Origin: Stenotrophomonas maltophilia
GTDB lineage: Bacteria; Pseudomonadota; Gammaproteobacteria; Xanthomonadales; Xanthomonadaceae
Direction of reading: 5' to 3'
DNA length: 64,000 nt
NCBI RefSeq assembly: GCF_013464485.1
Contig: NZ_RAUX01000012.1
Span: 23,251-87,250, forward strand
Every line of letters begins with the position of its first letter. Position 1 is the stretch's first letter. Positions 35,200 to 42,966 of the stretch are shown piece after piece. The notes under the pieces are model-generated. The model saw nothing but the letters and a program-made list of their open reading frames with translations. It was not told the DNA's origin and did no database searches. Both the position numbers and the translations under genes were made by a program.

Positions 35200-38100
35200 A
35201 TGACCCACCCACTCCGGATGTCCAAGCTCACCCTTGGTCTCGTGGCTGCGCTCGCCGCCGCTCCCGCCTTCGCCCAGAGCACCTCTGCCGGTGTCGGCGG
35301 CCAGGTGATGTCCGCCGCAGGCCAGCCTGTGGTCGGCGCTGAAGTCACCATCACCCACACCGAGTCGGGCACCGTTTCGCGTGCCACCACCGATGCGTCG
35401 GGTCGCTACAACGCGCGCGGCCTGCGCGTGGGTGGCCCGTACACCATCACCATCACCAAGTCCGGTGAAGGCACCAAGACCGAAGAGGGTGTCTTCCTGA
35501 ACCTGAACCAGGTCAACACGGTCAACGCCAATCTGGGCGGTGATCTGGCCGCGACCAACCTGGACGCCGTGAACGTTGTCGCCACCGCCGGCGGCCTGGA
35601 CCTGTTCAGCGCCACCAAGATGGGCAGCGGCACCAACGTGACGCGCGAAACGATGGACGCGCTGCCGTCGGCCAACCGCAACATCCAGGACTACATCCGC
35701 CTGGATCCGCGCATCTCGCAGGTCAGCAAGGCTGACGGCGCGATCTCGGCCGGTGGCCAGAACACCCGTTACAACGCCATCCGCATCGACGGCATCAGCG
35801 CCTCCGATCCGTTCGGCCTGGGCTCCAACAACCTGCCGACCGAGCGTCAGCCGGTGTCGATGGACGCCATCCAGGAAATCAACATCGACCTGGCCAACTA
35901 CGACACCACCATCGCTGGTGGTACGGGTGCGGTGATCAACGCCGTGACCAAGTCGGGTACCAATGAATTCCACGGCACCGTGTACGGTTCGTACCGCGAC
36001 AAGGACATGGTCCGTTCGCGTCTGGAAGGTGATCGTACGGACTTCAACGGCTTCAAGGACGAGAAGACCTACGGCATGACCTTCGGCGGCCCGATCGTCA
36101 AGGACAAGCTGTTCTTCTTCACCAACTACGAAAAGTACGAGCGTAGCGGTGGCGGCGTCAGCCTGAGCGAAAGCCCGTACAACAAGGATCCGGCGAAGGG
36201 GGGCATCAGCGACGCCGACATCTCGGCCGTGCAGAAGCGCATGGCGGAACTGGGTCATCCGGTGGGTAGCGTCAGCGACCTGAACAACAAGACCGAGATC
36301 GAAGAGTACGCGGTCAAGCTGGACTGGAACATCAACGAGAACCACCGTGCGGCCCTGCGCTACAACAAGATGAAGCAGGACGTCGTCCGCTTCCCGCAGG
36401 TCAGCAGCAGCGCACTCTCGCTGAGCGATTTCTGGTACACCCAGCCGACCCAGTACGAAACCTGGATGGGTGAGTTGTTCAGCGACTGGTCCGAGAACTT
36501 CTCGACCGAGTTCAAGATCTCGCACAAGGACTACTCGTCCAACCGCGTCGCTGCCTCGCACCTGCCGCAGATGCGCGTCCGTTTCGGCAACAACTCGCTG
36601 TACCTGGGTACCGAGCAGAACACCCACACCAACCTGGTCGAGTCGAAGGAACTGAGCGCCTTCGGTGCCGGTACCTGGTACGTCGGTGACCACACCATCA
36701 AGTTCGGTTTCGATTACACCGACAACGACCTGATGAACTTCTACGGCCGCAACCTGTACGGCGCGTATGACTTCCGTGACCTGGCCTCGTTCCTGAAGGG
36801 CACCGCGAACGGCTACCAGCTGCGCGTTCCGCGTCCGGGCGGCAGCCTGGATGACATTCCGGCCAAGTTCCATCTGAAGAACACCGGTCTGTTCATCCAG
36901 GATACCTGGGCGGTCAACTACAACCTGAGCCTGATGTTCGGCGTCCGCGTGGACATCCCGGACTTCACCAGCCAGACCAAGTACAACGCCGACATCCAGA
37001 CGCTGTATGGTTACAACAACACCAAGCTGGTGGACAAGAGCCTGATCCAGCCGCGTGTCGGCTTCAACTACACCTTCGACAGCGATCGCCCGACCCAGCT
37101 GCGAGGCGGCGTGGGCCTGTTCGGCGGCGCTGCCCCGAACGTGTGGCTGGCAGGTGCTTACCAGAACACCGGCCTGAACTACGTCGAGTACAACGTTCCG
37201 GGTAATCCGGGTGGCTTCAGCGTCGATGCCGACAATCCGTTCATTCCGGACCCGTCGCGTATCGTTGCGCGCCAGAACGTCGACATCATCAACCCGGGCA
37301 CCCGCCTGCCGTCGGTGTGGAAGGCCAACCTGGCCTTCGATCACGAACTGCCGTGGTACGGCATCGTGGCATCGGCCGAACTGCTGTTCACCAAGGTCAA
37401 GGATGGCCTGTACTTCGAACGCCTGGACCTGACCGATGGCAAGGGCAATGGCCCGACCTTCGTGTCCGCACAGGACGGTCGTGAGATCTACTGGAACGAC
37501 AAGGGCCTGAACCAGGCCAACAGCAAGATCGACAACCGCACCGGTGACAATCTGGGCATGGAGAACGGCACCAATGGCGTGCTGAACCGCAACTACCGCC
37601 CGAACAACATCGGCGACGTGCTGCTCCTGCGCAACACGAACAAGGGCCGTGGCAGCCAGGCCACCTTCTCGCTGGCCAAGCCGCTGACCGAGAACTGGGG
37701 CTGGTCGCTGGGTTACACCTACACCCAGTCGAAGGAAGTGAGCCCGCTGACCAGCTCGCAGAACACCTCGAACTGGAACAACACCCAGATCCTGAACGCC
37801 AACGAGAACATCGCGTACAACTCGCGCTATGCGATCAAGGACCGTATCACCGGTACCCTGGAGTGGAAGCACAACTTCTTCGGTGACAACGCCACTCGCG
37901 TGGGCCTGTTCTACGAAGGCCGTTCGGGCCGTCCGTACAGCTACGTGTTCTACAACGATGCCAACGGCGACAGCGCAATCGGTAACGACCTGTTCTACGT
38001 GCCGAAGGGCCCGGGTGACGTGCTGTTCGTTGGCGGCGTGGACATGGAGAAGAAGTTCTTCGACTGGCTGGCGCAGAACCCGGAACTCGACGCCTATCGT

Positions 38101-38448
38101 GGCAGCACGGTGCCGGCCAACCAGCACCGCGCCAAGTGGGTCAACAGCTTCGATGTCCGCATCAGCCAGGAGTTCCCGGGCTTCGCGAAGACCCACAAGG
38201 GTGAGATCGCGCTGGACATCATGAATGTCGGCAACCTGCTCAACAAGAAGTGGGGCCTGATCGACGACTACGGCTTCTACGCCACCCGTCGCGTGGGCAA
38301 CTTCGCGGGTATCGATCCGGCCACCGGCAAGTACGTGTACTCGTTCACCGGTGCGGACGATTCCTCGGTCCAGGAAAACAACAACGACAAGGGCAACACC
38401 GCGGTGTCGCGCTGGTCGATGCAGCTGACCGTGAAGTACAAGTTCTGA
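35200..38448 (+). CDS. Oar-like TonB-dependent outer membrane receptor
   Basis: A 1082-residue outer membrane protein. The signal peptide spans about 1-26 (LTLGLVAALAAAPAFAQ). Next comes a carboxypeptidase-regulatory-like domain (GQVMSAAGQPVVGAEVTITHTESG, about 30-110), a plug region (about 130-270 with METMDALPSANRNIQDYIRLDPRI), and a long beta-barrel ending MQLTVKYKF with a terminal aromatic residue as in OMPs. This resembles Oar proteins, large receptors often tied to adhesion, vesicles or peptide uptake; the ligand is unknown. I chose ATG 35200 with GAGG upstream; the frame is open back to 35152. A strong terminator follows. Confidence 0.88.
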   Translation: MTHPLRMSKLTLGLVAALAAAPAFAQSTSAGVGGQVMSAAGQPVVGAEVTITHTESGTVSRATTDASGRYNARGLRVGGPYTITITKSGEGTKTEEGVFLNLNQVNTVNANLGGDLAATNLDAVNVVATAGGLDLFSATKMGSGTNVTRETMDALPSANRNIQDYIRLDPRISQVSKADGAISAGGQNTRYNAIRIDGISASDPFGLGSNNLPTERQPVSMDAIQEINIDLANYDTTIAGGTGAVINAVTKSGTNEFHGTVYGSYRDKDMVRSRLEGDRTDFNGFKDEKTYGMTFGGPIVKDKLFFFTNYEKYERSGGGVSLSESPYNKDPAKGGISDADISAVQKRMAELGHPVGSVSDLNNKTEIEEYAVKLDWNINENHRAALRYNKMKQDVVRFPQVSSSALSLSDFWYTQPTQYETWMGELFSDWSENFSTEFKISHKDYSSNRVAASHLPQMRVRFGNNSLYLGTEQNTHTNLVESKELSAFGAGTWYVGDHTIKFGFDYTDNDLMNFYGRNLYGAYDFRDLASFLKGTANGYQLRVPRPGGSLDDIPAKFHLKNTGLFIQDTWAVNYNLSLMFGVRVDIPDFTSQTKYNADIQTLYGYNNTKLVDKSLIQPRVGFNYTFDSDRPTQLRGGVGLFGGAAPNVWLAGAYQNTGLNYVEYNVPGNPGGFSVDADNPFIPDPSRIVARQNVDIINPGTRLPSVWKANLAFDHELPWYGIVASAELLFTKVKDGLYFERLDLTDGKGNGPTFVSAQDGREIYWNDKGLNQANSKIDNRTGDNLGMENGTNGVLNRNYRPNNIGDVLLLRNTNKGRGSQATFSLAKPLTENWGWSLGYTYTQSKEVSPLTSSQNTSNWNNTQILNANENIAYNSRYAIKDRITGTLEWKHNFFGDNATRVGLFYEGRSGRPYSYVFYNDANGDSAIGNDLFYVPKGPGDVLFVGGVDMEKKFFDWLAQNPELDAYRGSTVPANQHRAKWVNSFDVRISQEFPGFAKTHKGEIALDIMNVGNLLNKKWGLIDDYGFYATRRVGNFAGIDPATGKYVYSFTGADDSSVQENNNDKGNTAVSRWSMQLTVKYKF

Positions 38449-38476
38449 TCCATCAGAGCTTGAAGCAGTAAGTGGA

Positions 38477-38502
38477 AACGGCCGGGAAAACCCGGCCGTT
38501 TT
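38477..38502 (+). terminator. Intrinsic terminator after the TonB-dependent receptor
   Basis: Ten-base-pair stem AACGGCCGGG/CCCGGCCGTT with loop AAAA and a short T-run. Confidence 0.9.
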
Positions 38503-38520
38503 CCGTTCAGGCAAAAGCCC

Positions 38521-38549
38521 TTGCAGGTCACCTGGCATCGGCGTAGCAT
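38521..38549 (+). promoter_or_regulatory. Sigma-70-like promoter before the ppnN leader
   Basis: TTGCAG (38521-38526), a 17-base spacer, then TAGCAT (38544-38549). The predicted start of transcription near 38556 coincides with the base of the leader RNA stem. Confidence 0.6.
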
Positions 38550-38555
38550 CCAGAA

Positions 38556-38650
38556 ATGTGCGCGGTGCCAACGCCGCCGATGCGGTCCCGGAAAGGCGAA
38601 CGCGGGAAGCACACATCCAACGGTCGGGCTTCCCGGCCGTTTTGCTTTTT
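38556..38650 (+). ncRNA. Structured leader or small RNA upstream of ppnN (candidate riboswitch)
   Basis: By eye the RNA folds as a three-way junction: P1 UGUGC/GCACA (38557-38561 with 38609-38613), P2 GCGGU/GCCGC (38562-38566 with 38573-38577) and P3 UCCCG/CGGGA (38586-38590 with 38603-38607). GCC in loop 2 (38567-38569) could pair with GGC in loop 3 (38595-38597). It is followed directly by an intrinsic terminator (38620-38649). I do not recognise a known riboswitch family. It is either an attenuating leader of ppnN or an independent small RNA. Confidence 0.4.
38620..38650 (+). terminator. Intrinsic terminator inside the ppnN leader
   Basis: Nine-base-pair stem ACGGTCGGG/CCCGGCCGT (one G-T pair) with loop CTT, then TTTGCTTTTT. 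It lies 50 bases before the ppnN start, in the sense direction, and would stop transcripts from the promoter at 38521-38549 unless bypassed. Confidence 0.8.
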
Positions 38651-38700
38651 AAGGGGGCGGCAGTACAGTCGGAAACCTTGAAGGAAGCGAAAAATTGGAC

Positions 38701-40089
38701 ATGACCACGAACGAAAAATCAGCCCGTGCACTGCCGGTGCAGGACGCGCGGATCTACCCGCGCGGTGGGCTGGATGTGCTGTCGCGGGCCGAAGTGGCCC
38801 GCCTGCGCGATGCGTCTGCCGGCGGCATGCACGAACTGCTGCGCCGCTGCGCGCTGGCCGTGCTGACCAGCGGCAGTGCTTCTGACGATCCGCGCGCGGC
38901 GCGCGATCTGTATCCCGATTTCGACATCCAGGTGGCGCAGCAGGATCGCGGCGTGCGCATCGACCTGGTCAATGCACCGGCGATGGCTTTCGTCGACGGT
39001 GAGATCATCCGCGGCGTCGCCGAACTGTTGTTCGCGGTGGTGCGTGATCTGGCCTACATGGCCATCGAGATGGGCCCGGCCTACGCGGCCGAGCTGGAGT
39101 CGTCCGAGGGCATCACCAACGCGGTGTTCGGCCTGCTGCGCAACGCGCGCATCCTCAACCCGGGCGACCCGAACCTGGTCGTCTGCTGGGGTGGCCACTC
39201 GATTTCGCGTGACGAATACCTGTACACCAAGCAGGTGGGCTACGAGCTGGGCCTGCGCGGCCTGGACATCTGCACCGGCTGCGGCCCGGGCGCGATGAAG
39301 GGCCCGATGAAGGGCGCCACCATTGCCCATGCCAAGCAACGCAGGACGGTCACCCGTTACATCGGCCTGACCGAGCCGGGCATCATCGCGGCCGAGTCGC
39401 CGAATCCGATCGTCAACCACCTGGTGATCATGCCGGACATCGAGAAGCGCTTGGAGGCCTTCGTCCGCATCGGCCACGGCATCATCGTGTTCGCCGGTGG
39501 CGTCGGCACCGCCGAGGAGATTCTGTACCTGCTCGGCATCCTGCTGCGTGAGGAGAACAGGGACCTGCCGTTCCCGCTGATCCTGACCGGCCCGACCGTG
39601 GCCGCGCCGTACTTCGAGCAGATCGACCGCTTCATCCGCCTGACCCTGGGTGACGCAGCCGCCGAGCGCTACGAGATCATCATCGGCGACCCGGTGGCAG
39701 TGGCGAAGAAGATGGCCAACGGCATCAAGCGCGTGCGTGAGCATCGCCTGGCGCAGAAGGACTCGTTCTTCTTCAACTGGTCGATCGAGATTCCGTGGGA
39801 GTACCAGCAGCCGTTCGTGCCGACCCACGAGGCGATGGCTGCGCTGGACCTGCACCACGGGCGTGCACCGCACGCGCTGGCGGCCGATCTGCGCCGGGCA
39901 TTCTCGGGCATCGTGGCCGGCAACGTGAAGGAAGATGGCATGCGCCGCATCGAGGAGTTCGGGCCGTTCCAGATCCATGGCGACCCGGACATGATGCAGG
40001 CCCTGGACGCGCTGCTGCGCGCCTTCGTCGAGCAGCGCCGGATGAAGATCTCCGGTGAATACCAGCCCTGCTACCAGGTGCTGGCCTGA
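38701..40089 (+). CDS. ppnN: Pyrimidine/purine nucleotide 5'-monophosphate nucleosidase
   Basis: A 462-residue cytosolic enzyme of the PpnN (YgdH) type, which hydrolyses nucleoside monophosphates to the base and ribose 5-phosphate; in E. coli it is regulated by (p)ppGpp. The N-terminal DUF4478 region (about 10-140), the central LOG domain (CWGGHSISRDEYLY, CTGCGPGAMKGPMKGA, GGVGTAEEILYLLG) and the C-terminal DUF3412 region (DLRRAFSGIVAGNVKE, IEEFGPFQIHGD) are all recognisable. The LOG motif starts AGG where E. coli has PGG. A TTG at 38695 is better spaced from GAAGGAAG, so the true start may be two codons earlier. It is preceded by a terminator-bearing leader. Confidence 0.95.
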   Translation: MTTNEKSARALPVQDARIYPRGGLDVLSRAEVARLRDASAGGMHELLRRCALAVLTSGSASDDPRAARDLYPDFDIQVAQQDRGVRIDLVNAPAMAFVDGEIIRGVAELLFAVVRDLAYMAIEMGPAYAAELESSEGITNAVFGLLRNARILNPGDPNLVVCWGGHSISRDEYLYTKQVGYELGLRGLDICTGCGPGAMKGPMKGATIAHAKQRRTVTRYIGLTEPGIIAAESPNPIVNHLVIMPDIEKRLEAFVRIGHGIIVFAGGVGTAEEILYLLGILLREENRDLPFPLILTGPTVAAPYFEQIDRFIRLTLGDAAAERYEIIIGDPVAVAKKMANGIKRVREHRLAQKDSFFFNWSIEIPWEYQQPFVPTHEAMAALDLHHGRAPHALAADLRRAFSGIVAGNVKEDGMRRIEEFGPFQIHGDPDMMQALDALLRAFVEQRRMKISGEYQPCYQVLA

Positions 40090-40250
40090 GCCTGCGCCGG
40101 CGCGATGGGGATCGCGCCGGTAGAGGCGGGGGAGGGCGGGTCGTCAAGGCCTTGACGCTCGTCGCCCCGGAATGACCGTTCATCCTGCCGCCGCTTGCCG
40201 GTGGCAGGGCGATGGCCCATCGTGGCCATCAACACGCTGGGGAGCGTCCA

Positions 40251-40766
40251 ATGTCTTTGCGCCGGGAAAGAGGCTTTACATTGATCGAGTTGATGGTCAC
40301 GTTGACCGTCTTCGTGATCCTGGCGTCGATCGCGTATCCCAGCTTCCGCAGCATGATGCGTTCGAACCGGGTGGCTACCGCCAGTAACGAGCTGATGGCC
40401 CTGGCCAATCTGGCGCGAAGCGAAGGTATCCGCAACAACCGTGGTGGTGGCGTTTGCGGAAGCGCTGACGGCACCGCCTGCGATGGCAGCTGGACCAAGG
40501 GTGTCCTGGCTTGGTCGGATCTTGATGGCGATGGCCAGTTGGGTGGCAGCGACACCGTTCTTCGGTTTTCGCAGGGCAACCCGCAGCTGAGCGTGGTGGG
40601 ACCTGCGGGGGAGGTCATAGTCTTCGATGGTCGCGGTCGCCGCAAGGCCGCGGCCGACCAGACGCTGGTGCTGTCACCGGATGCCTGCAAAACCGGCGAA
40701 GGCAGAAGAACGCTGATCGTCAACCAGTCCGGCCAGGTCCGGGTGACCAAGGGGACCTGCACATGA
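40251..40766 (+). CDS. fimT: Type IV pilus minor pilin, GspH/FimT family
   Basis: A 171-residue pseudopilin that opens the minor pilin operon. The class III prepilin leader is short, with the cleavage site in RRERG-FTLIELMVTLTVFVILA, glutamate at position +5 and a hydrophobic N-terminal helix. The globular part has two cysteine pairs (GVCGSADGTACDG; later DACK and GTCT), likely disulphides. The ATG at 40251 has GGGGAG 6 bases upstream. It overlaps pilV by 4 bases. It is expected to act in the pilus tip initiation complex. Confidence 0.9.
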   Translation: MSLRRERGFTLIELMVTLTVFVILASIAYPSFRSMMRSNRVATASNELMALANLARSEGIRNNRGGGVCGSADGTACDGSWTKGVLAWSDLDGDGQLGGSDTVLRFSQGNPQLSVVGPAGEVIVFDGRGRRKAAADQTLVLSPDACKTGEGRRTLIVNQSGQVRVTKGTCT

Positions 40767-41260
40767 GCCGTCGCAATCTCGCCCGCCCCCGTTCTTCGCA
40801 GGGCGGTTTCAGTCTGATCGAAGTGATGGTCGCGCTACTGATCCTGGCGTTCGGCCTGCTCGGCTTTGCGTTGCTCCAGACCACCAACGTCCGCTTCGTG
40901 CAGAGCGCGAACTACCGTACGCAGGCTACCAACCTGGCCAACGATCTGATTGAACTGATGCGTGCGCAGCGCACCGATACTCTGGCCGGTGGCGCCTATT
41001 CGGGTGCTTCGTTCACGGCTGGGTCGGTCACCGCCCGCGGCGCCTGTGCCTGGCCGACCGGTGCAGCGGTGACGCCGAAAACCAATGTTGCCCGTTGGCA
41101 GTGCGAGGTCGTCAAGACTCTCGGCGAGAAGGCCAGTGCGCAGGTCACGTTTACACAGAGTACCGGTCAGGTCAGTGTTGCGATCACCTGGGGAGACCAG
41201 CGGTGGGATCCCGAGAATCCCGACAGCCTCACTACCTTTGGCCTGACCACCTTCCTGTGA
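40763..41260 (+). CDS. pilV: Type IV pilus modification protein PilV
   Basis: A 165-residue minor pilin. The prepilin site is SQGG-FSLIEVMVALLILAFGLLG, which matches the PilV family, including the LGFALLQTTN continuation. It joins PilW, PilX and PilY1 in the tip complex in Pseudomonas. It overlaps the upstream fimT-like gene, and pilW begins about 8 bases after its stop (or overlaps it if the GTG at 41257 is used). Confidence 0.93.
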   Translation: MSRRNLARPRSSQGGFSLIEVMVALLILAFGLLGFALLQTTNVRFVQSANYRTQATNLANDLIELMRAQRTDTLAGGAYSGASFTAGSVTARGACAWPTGAAVTPKTNVARWQCEVVKTLGEKASAQVTFTQSTGQVSVAITWGDQRWDPENPDSLTTFGLTTFL

Positions 41261-41268
41261 ATGCTCCC

Positions 41269-42426
41269 ATGAGTCCCTCCCTGCGCGCCCGCGGTCTGTC
41301 GCTGATTGAACTGATGATCGCCATGGTCATCGGTTTGGTGCTGATGCTGGGTATTACCCAGATATTCATTGCATCGCGCGCTGCTTCACGACTTTCCGAA
41401 GGTGCCGCGCGGACCCAGGAAAACGCGCGCTTTGCCTTGGATTTCCTGCAGCGTGATCTACGCATGGCAGGGCATTTTGGTTGCGTGAACGACCAGGCGC
41501 ATCTGATCAAGAACACCGGTGACGTGCGTTACAACCTGGGCATCGCCTCCGGTAGCGGTGATCCGCTGGACTTTTCTGTGCCGATCCAAGGCTATGAGGC
41601 GGCTGGGACTGCGCCGACTGATACTCTGACGCTTGGGCGAACGTGGAGCGCGGCAGCCTCGGTGCCGAAGAGCATCACGGACCTGGCGCCAAAGCCGCTG
41701 CCTGGCAGTGACATCCTGGTGCTGCGCCTGCTCAGCGCCGAGGGGGCTGTTGTGACCGGGGCAAGCGTGGATGGCTCGGCAACCACGCTGAGCGTATCCC
41801 GCGAGGGGATGGCACGCCTGAAGGCCAATGCCGCAGGCACCCCGACCGTGTTCGCATTGGCCGATTGCACGCGTGCCGACGTGTTCACCGGCTCGGCGAC
41901 CGAGTCCACCGTGAAGGTCGACAAGGTGGACCTGACCAGCTACTCCGTGAACAACGCGATGACCATGCTGTACCGGGCCGATGGACTGGTGTACTACATC
42001 GCAGCCAACGCCAACAACGAACCGGCGCTCTACAGAGCGCGCTCGAATGGCGCAGGCGGCTATGCCGCTGGCGAGGAGCTGGTGGAAGGCATCGAGAGCA
42101 TGCAGCTGCTGTACGGCCTGGACGCGACGACGGATATCGCCTTGGCGACACCGCCGACCGGGCGTATTGTCGATCAGCGTGTGGCCAGCAATGTCAGTAC
42201 GGCAACGGATGCAACGGCAACCGCGGCATGGCGTCGCGTTGGCATGGTGCAGGTGGGCCTGCTGGCCAGGAGTCCGCAACGTGCTTCCGCTGAGGCGCCG
42301 GGTACGGCCGACACTTATCTGGGTGTGCTCGGGGTGACCATTGCTCCGGGCAGCCCCTATGACCAGCGCCACCGTGGCGCCTATGAAGTCTCCGTTGCGC
42401 TCCGCAACCGCCTGTTCGGGAACTGA
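41269..42426 (+). CDS. pilW: Type IV pilus assembly protein PilW
   Basis: A 385-residue minor pilin with the prepilin site RARG-LSLIELMIAMVIGLVLMLGITQIF, an N-terminal helix, and a large C-terminal domain typical of PilW (QENARFALDFLQRDLRMAGHFGC; MVQVGLLARSP near the end). Position +1 is leucine instead of the usual phenylalanine, common in PilW. The start is the ATG at 41269; a GTG at 41257 would add four residues. pilX follows after 5 bases. Confidence 0.93.
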   Translation: MSPSLRARGLSLIELMIAMVIGLVLMLGITQIFIASRAASRLSEGAARTQENARFALDFLQRDLRMAGHFGCVNDQAHLIKNTGDVRYNLGIASGSGDPLDFSVPIQGYEAAGTAPTDTLTLGRTWSAAASVPKSITDLAPKPLPGSDILVLRLLSAEGAVVTGASVDGSATTLSVSREGMARLKANAAGTPTVFALADCTRADVFTGSATESTVKVDKVDLTSYSVNNAMTMLYRADGLVYYIAANANNEPALYRARSNGAGGYAAGEELVEGIESMQLLYGLDATTDIALATPPTGRIVDQRVASNVSTATDATATAAWRRVGMVQVGLLARSPQRASAEAPGTADTYLGVLGVTIAPGSPYDQRHRGAYEVSVALRNRLFGN

Positions 42427-42431
42427 CGACC

Positions 42432-42953
42432 ATGCGTGCATCCACTCGATCCCTGCGACGTTCCCTCTCGCGTCCTGCCCGCCAGCGCGGTGCCGTGCTG
42501 TATGTCGCGTTGATCCTGCTGATCCTGCTGGCCCTGCTCGGGGTGATTGGCATGCAGGTCGCCGGCATGCAGGAGCGCATGGCATCGGGCTACCGGGCAG
42601 GCAGCCTTGCTTTCCAGAATGCAGAAGGCGCGGCCCGCGGCGCCGAGAACGCTGTGGAGAAGATCGCCAACCGGCAATCAGTGGGCGACAACCCGATTGT
42701 GAGTTCCGCCGATATCGATCAGCGCTGTGATGACGGCTTCGATCCATCCGATTGGGTCGCCAAGACCAAGCTGGGTAGCAAGCCGGCGGTAAAAGTGCGG
42801 CAGATCCAGGGGTGCATCCAGGGGGAGGGGGCGCTGGACATGGGCAAGCCGCTGGAAACGGCTACGCCGGTCTACCAGATCACGACGTATGCCAGCGACA
42901 CAACCTCCGACGCGACCTCGCGATCGGCGGTCGATACCGTATTCAAGCTGTGA
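42432..42953 (+). CDS. pilX: Type IV pilus assembly protein PilX
   Basis: A 173-residue minor pilin-like protein. The N-terminus is basic, then RQRGAVLYVALILLILLALLGVIGMQVAGMQERMASGYRAGSLAFQNAEGA fits PilX closely, including the missing +5 glutamate typical of this protein. Three cysteines lie in the C-terminal part. It sits between pilW and pilY1 in the standard order. Confidence 0.92.
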   Translation: MRASTRSLRRSLSRPARQRGAVLYVALILLILLALLGVIGMQVAGMQERMASGYRAGSLAFQNAEGAARGAENAVEKIANRQSVGDNPIVSSADIDQRCDDGFDPSDWVAKTKLGSKPAVKVRQIQGCIQGEGALDMGKPLETATPVYQITTYASDTTSDATSRSAVDTVFKL

Positions 42954-42966
42954 GGGTGGGGAGCCC

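Noticed and set aside
34915-38616. 1233-codon open frame antisense to the TonB-dependent receptor
   Set aside because: Codon pattern is the mirror of a high-GC coding strand; the plus-strand product has a signal peptide, plug and barrel, and the antisense product has no recognisable domain.
38556-38682. Short leader peptide starting at ATG 38556
   Set aside because: The frame is open for about 40 codons, but it lies at the predicted transcript start without a ribosome binding site and runs through the terminator; the RNA structure is the better explanation.
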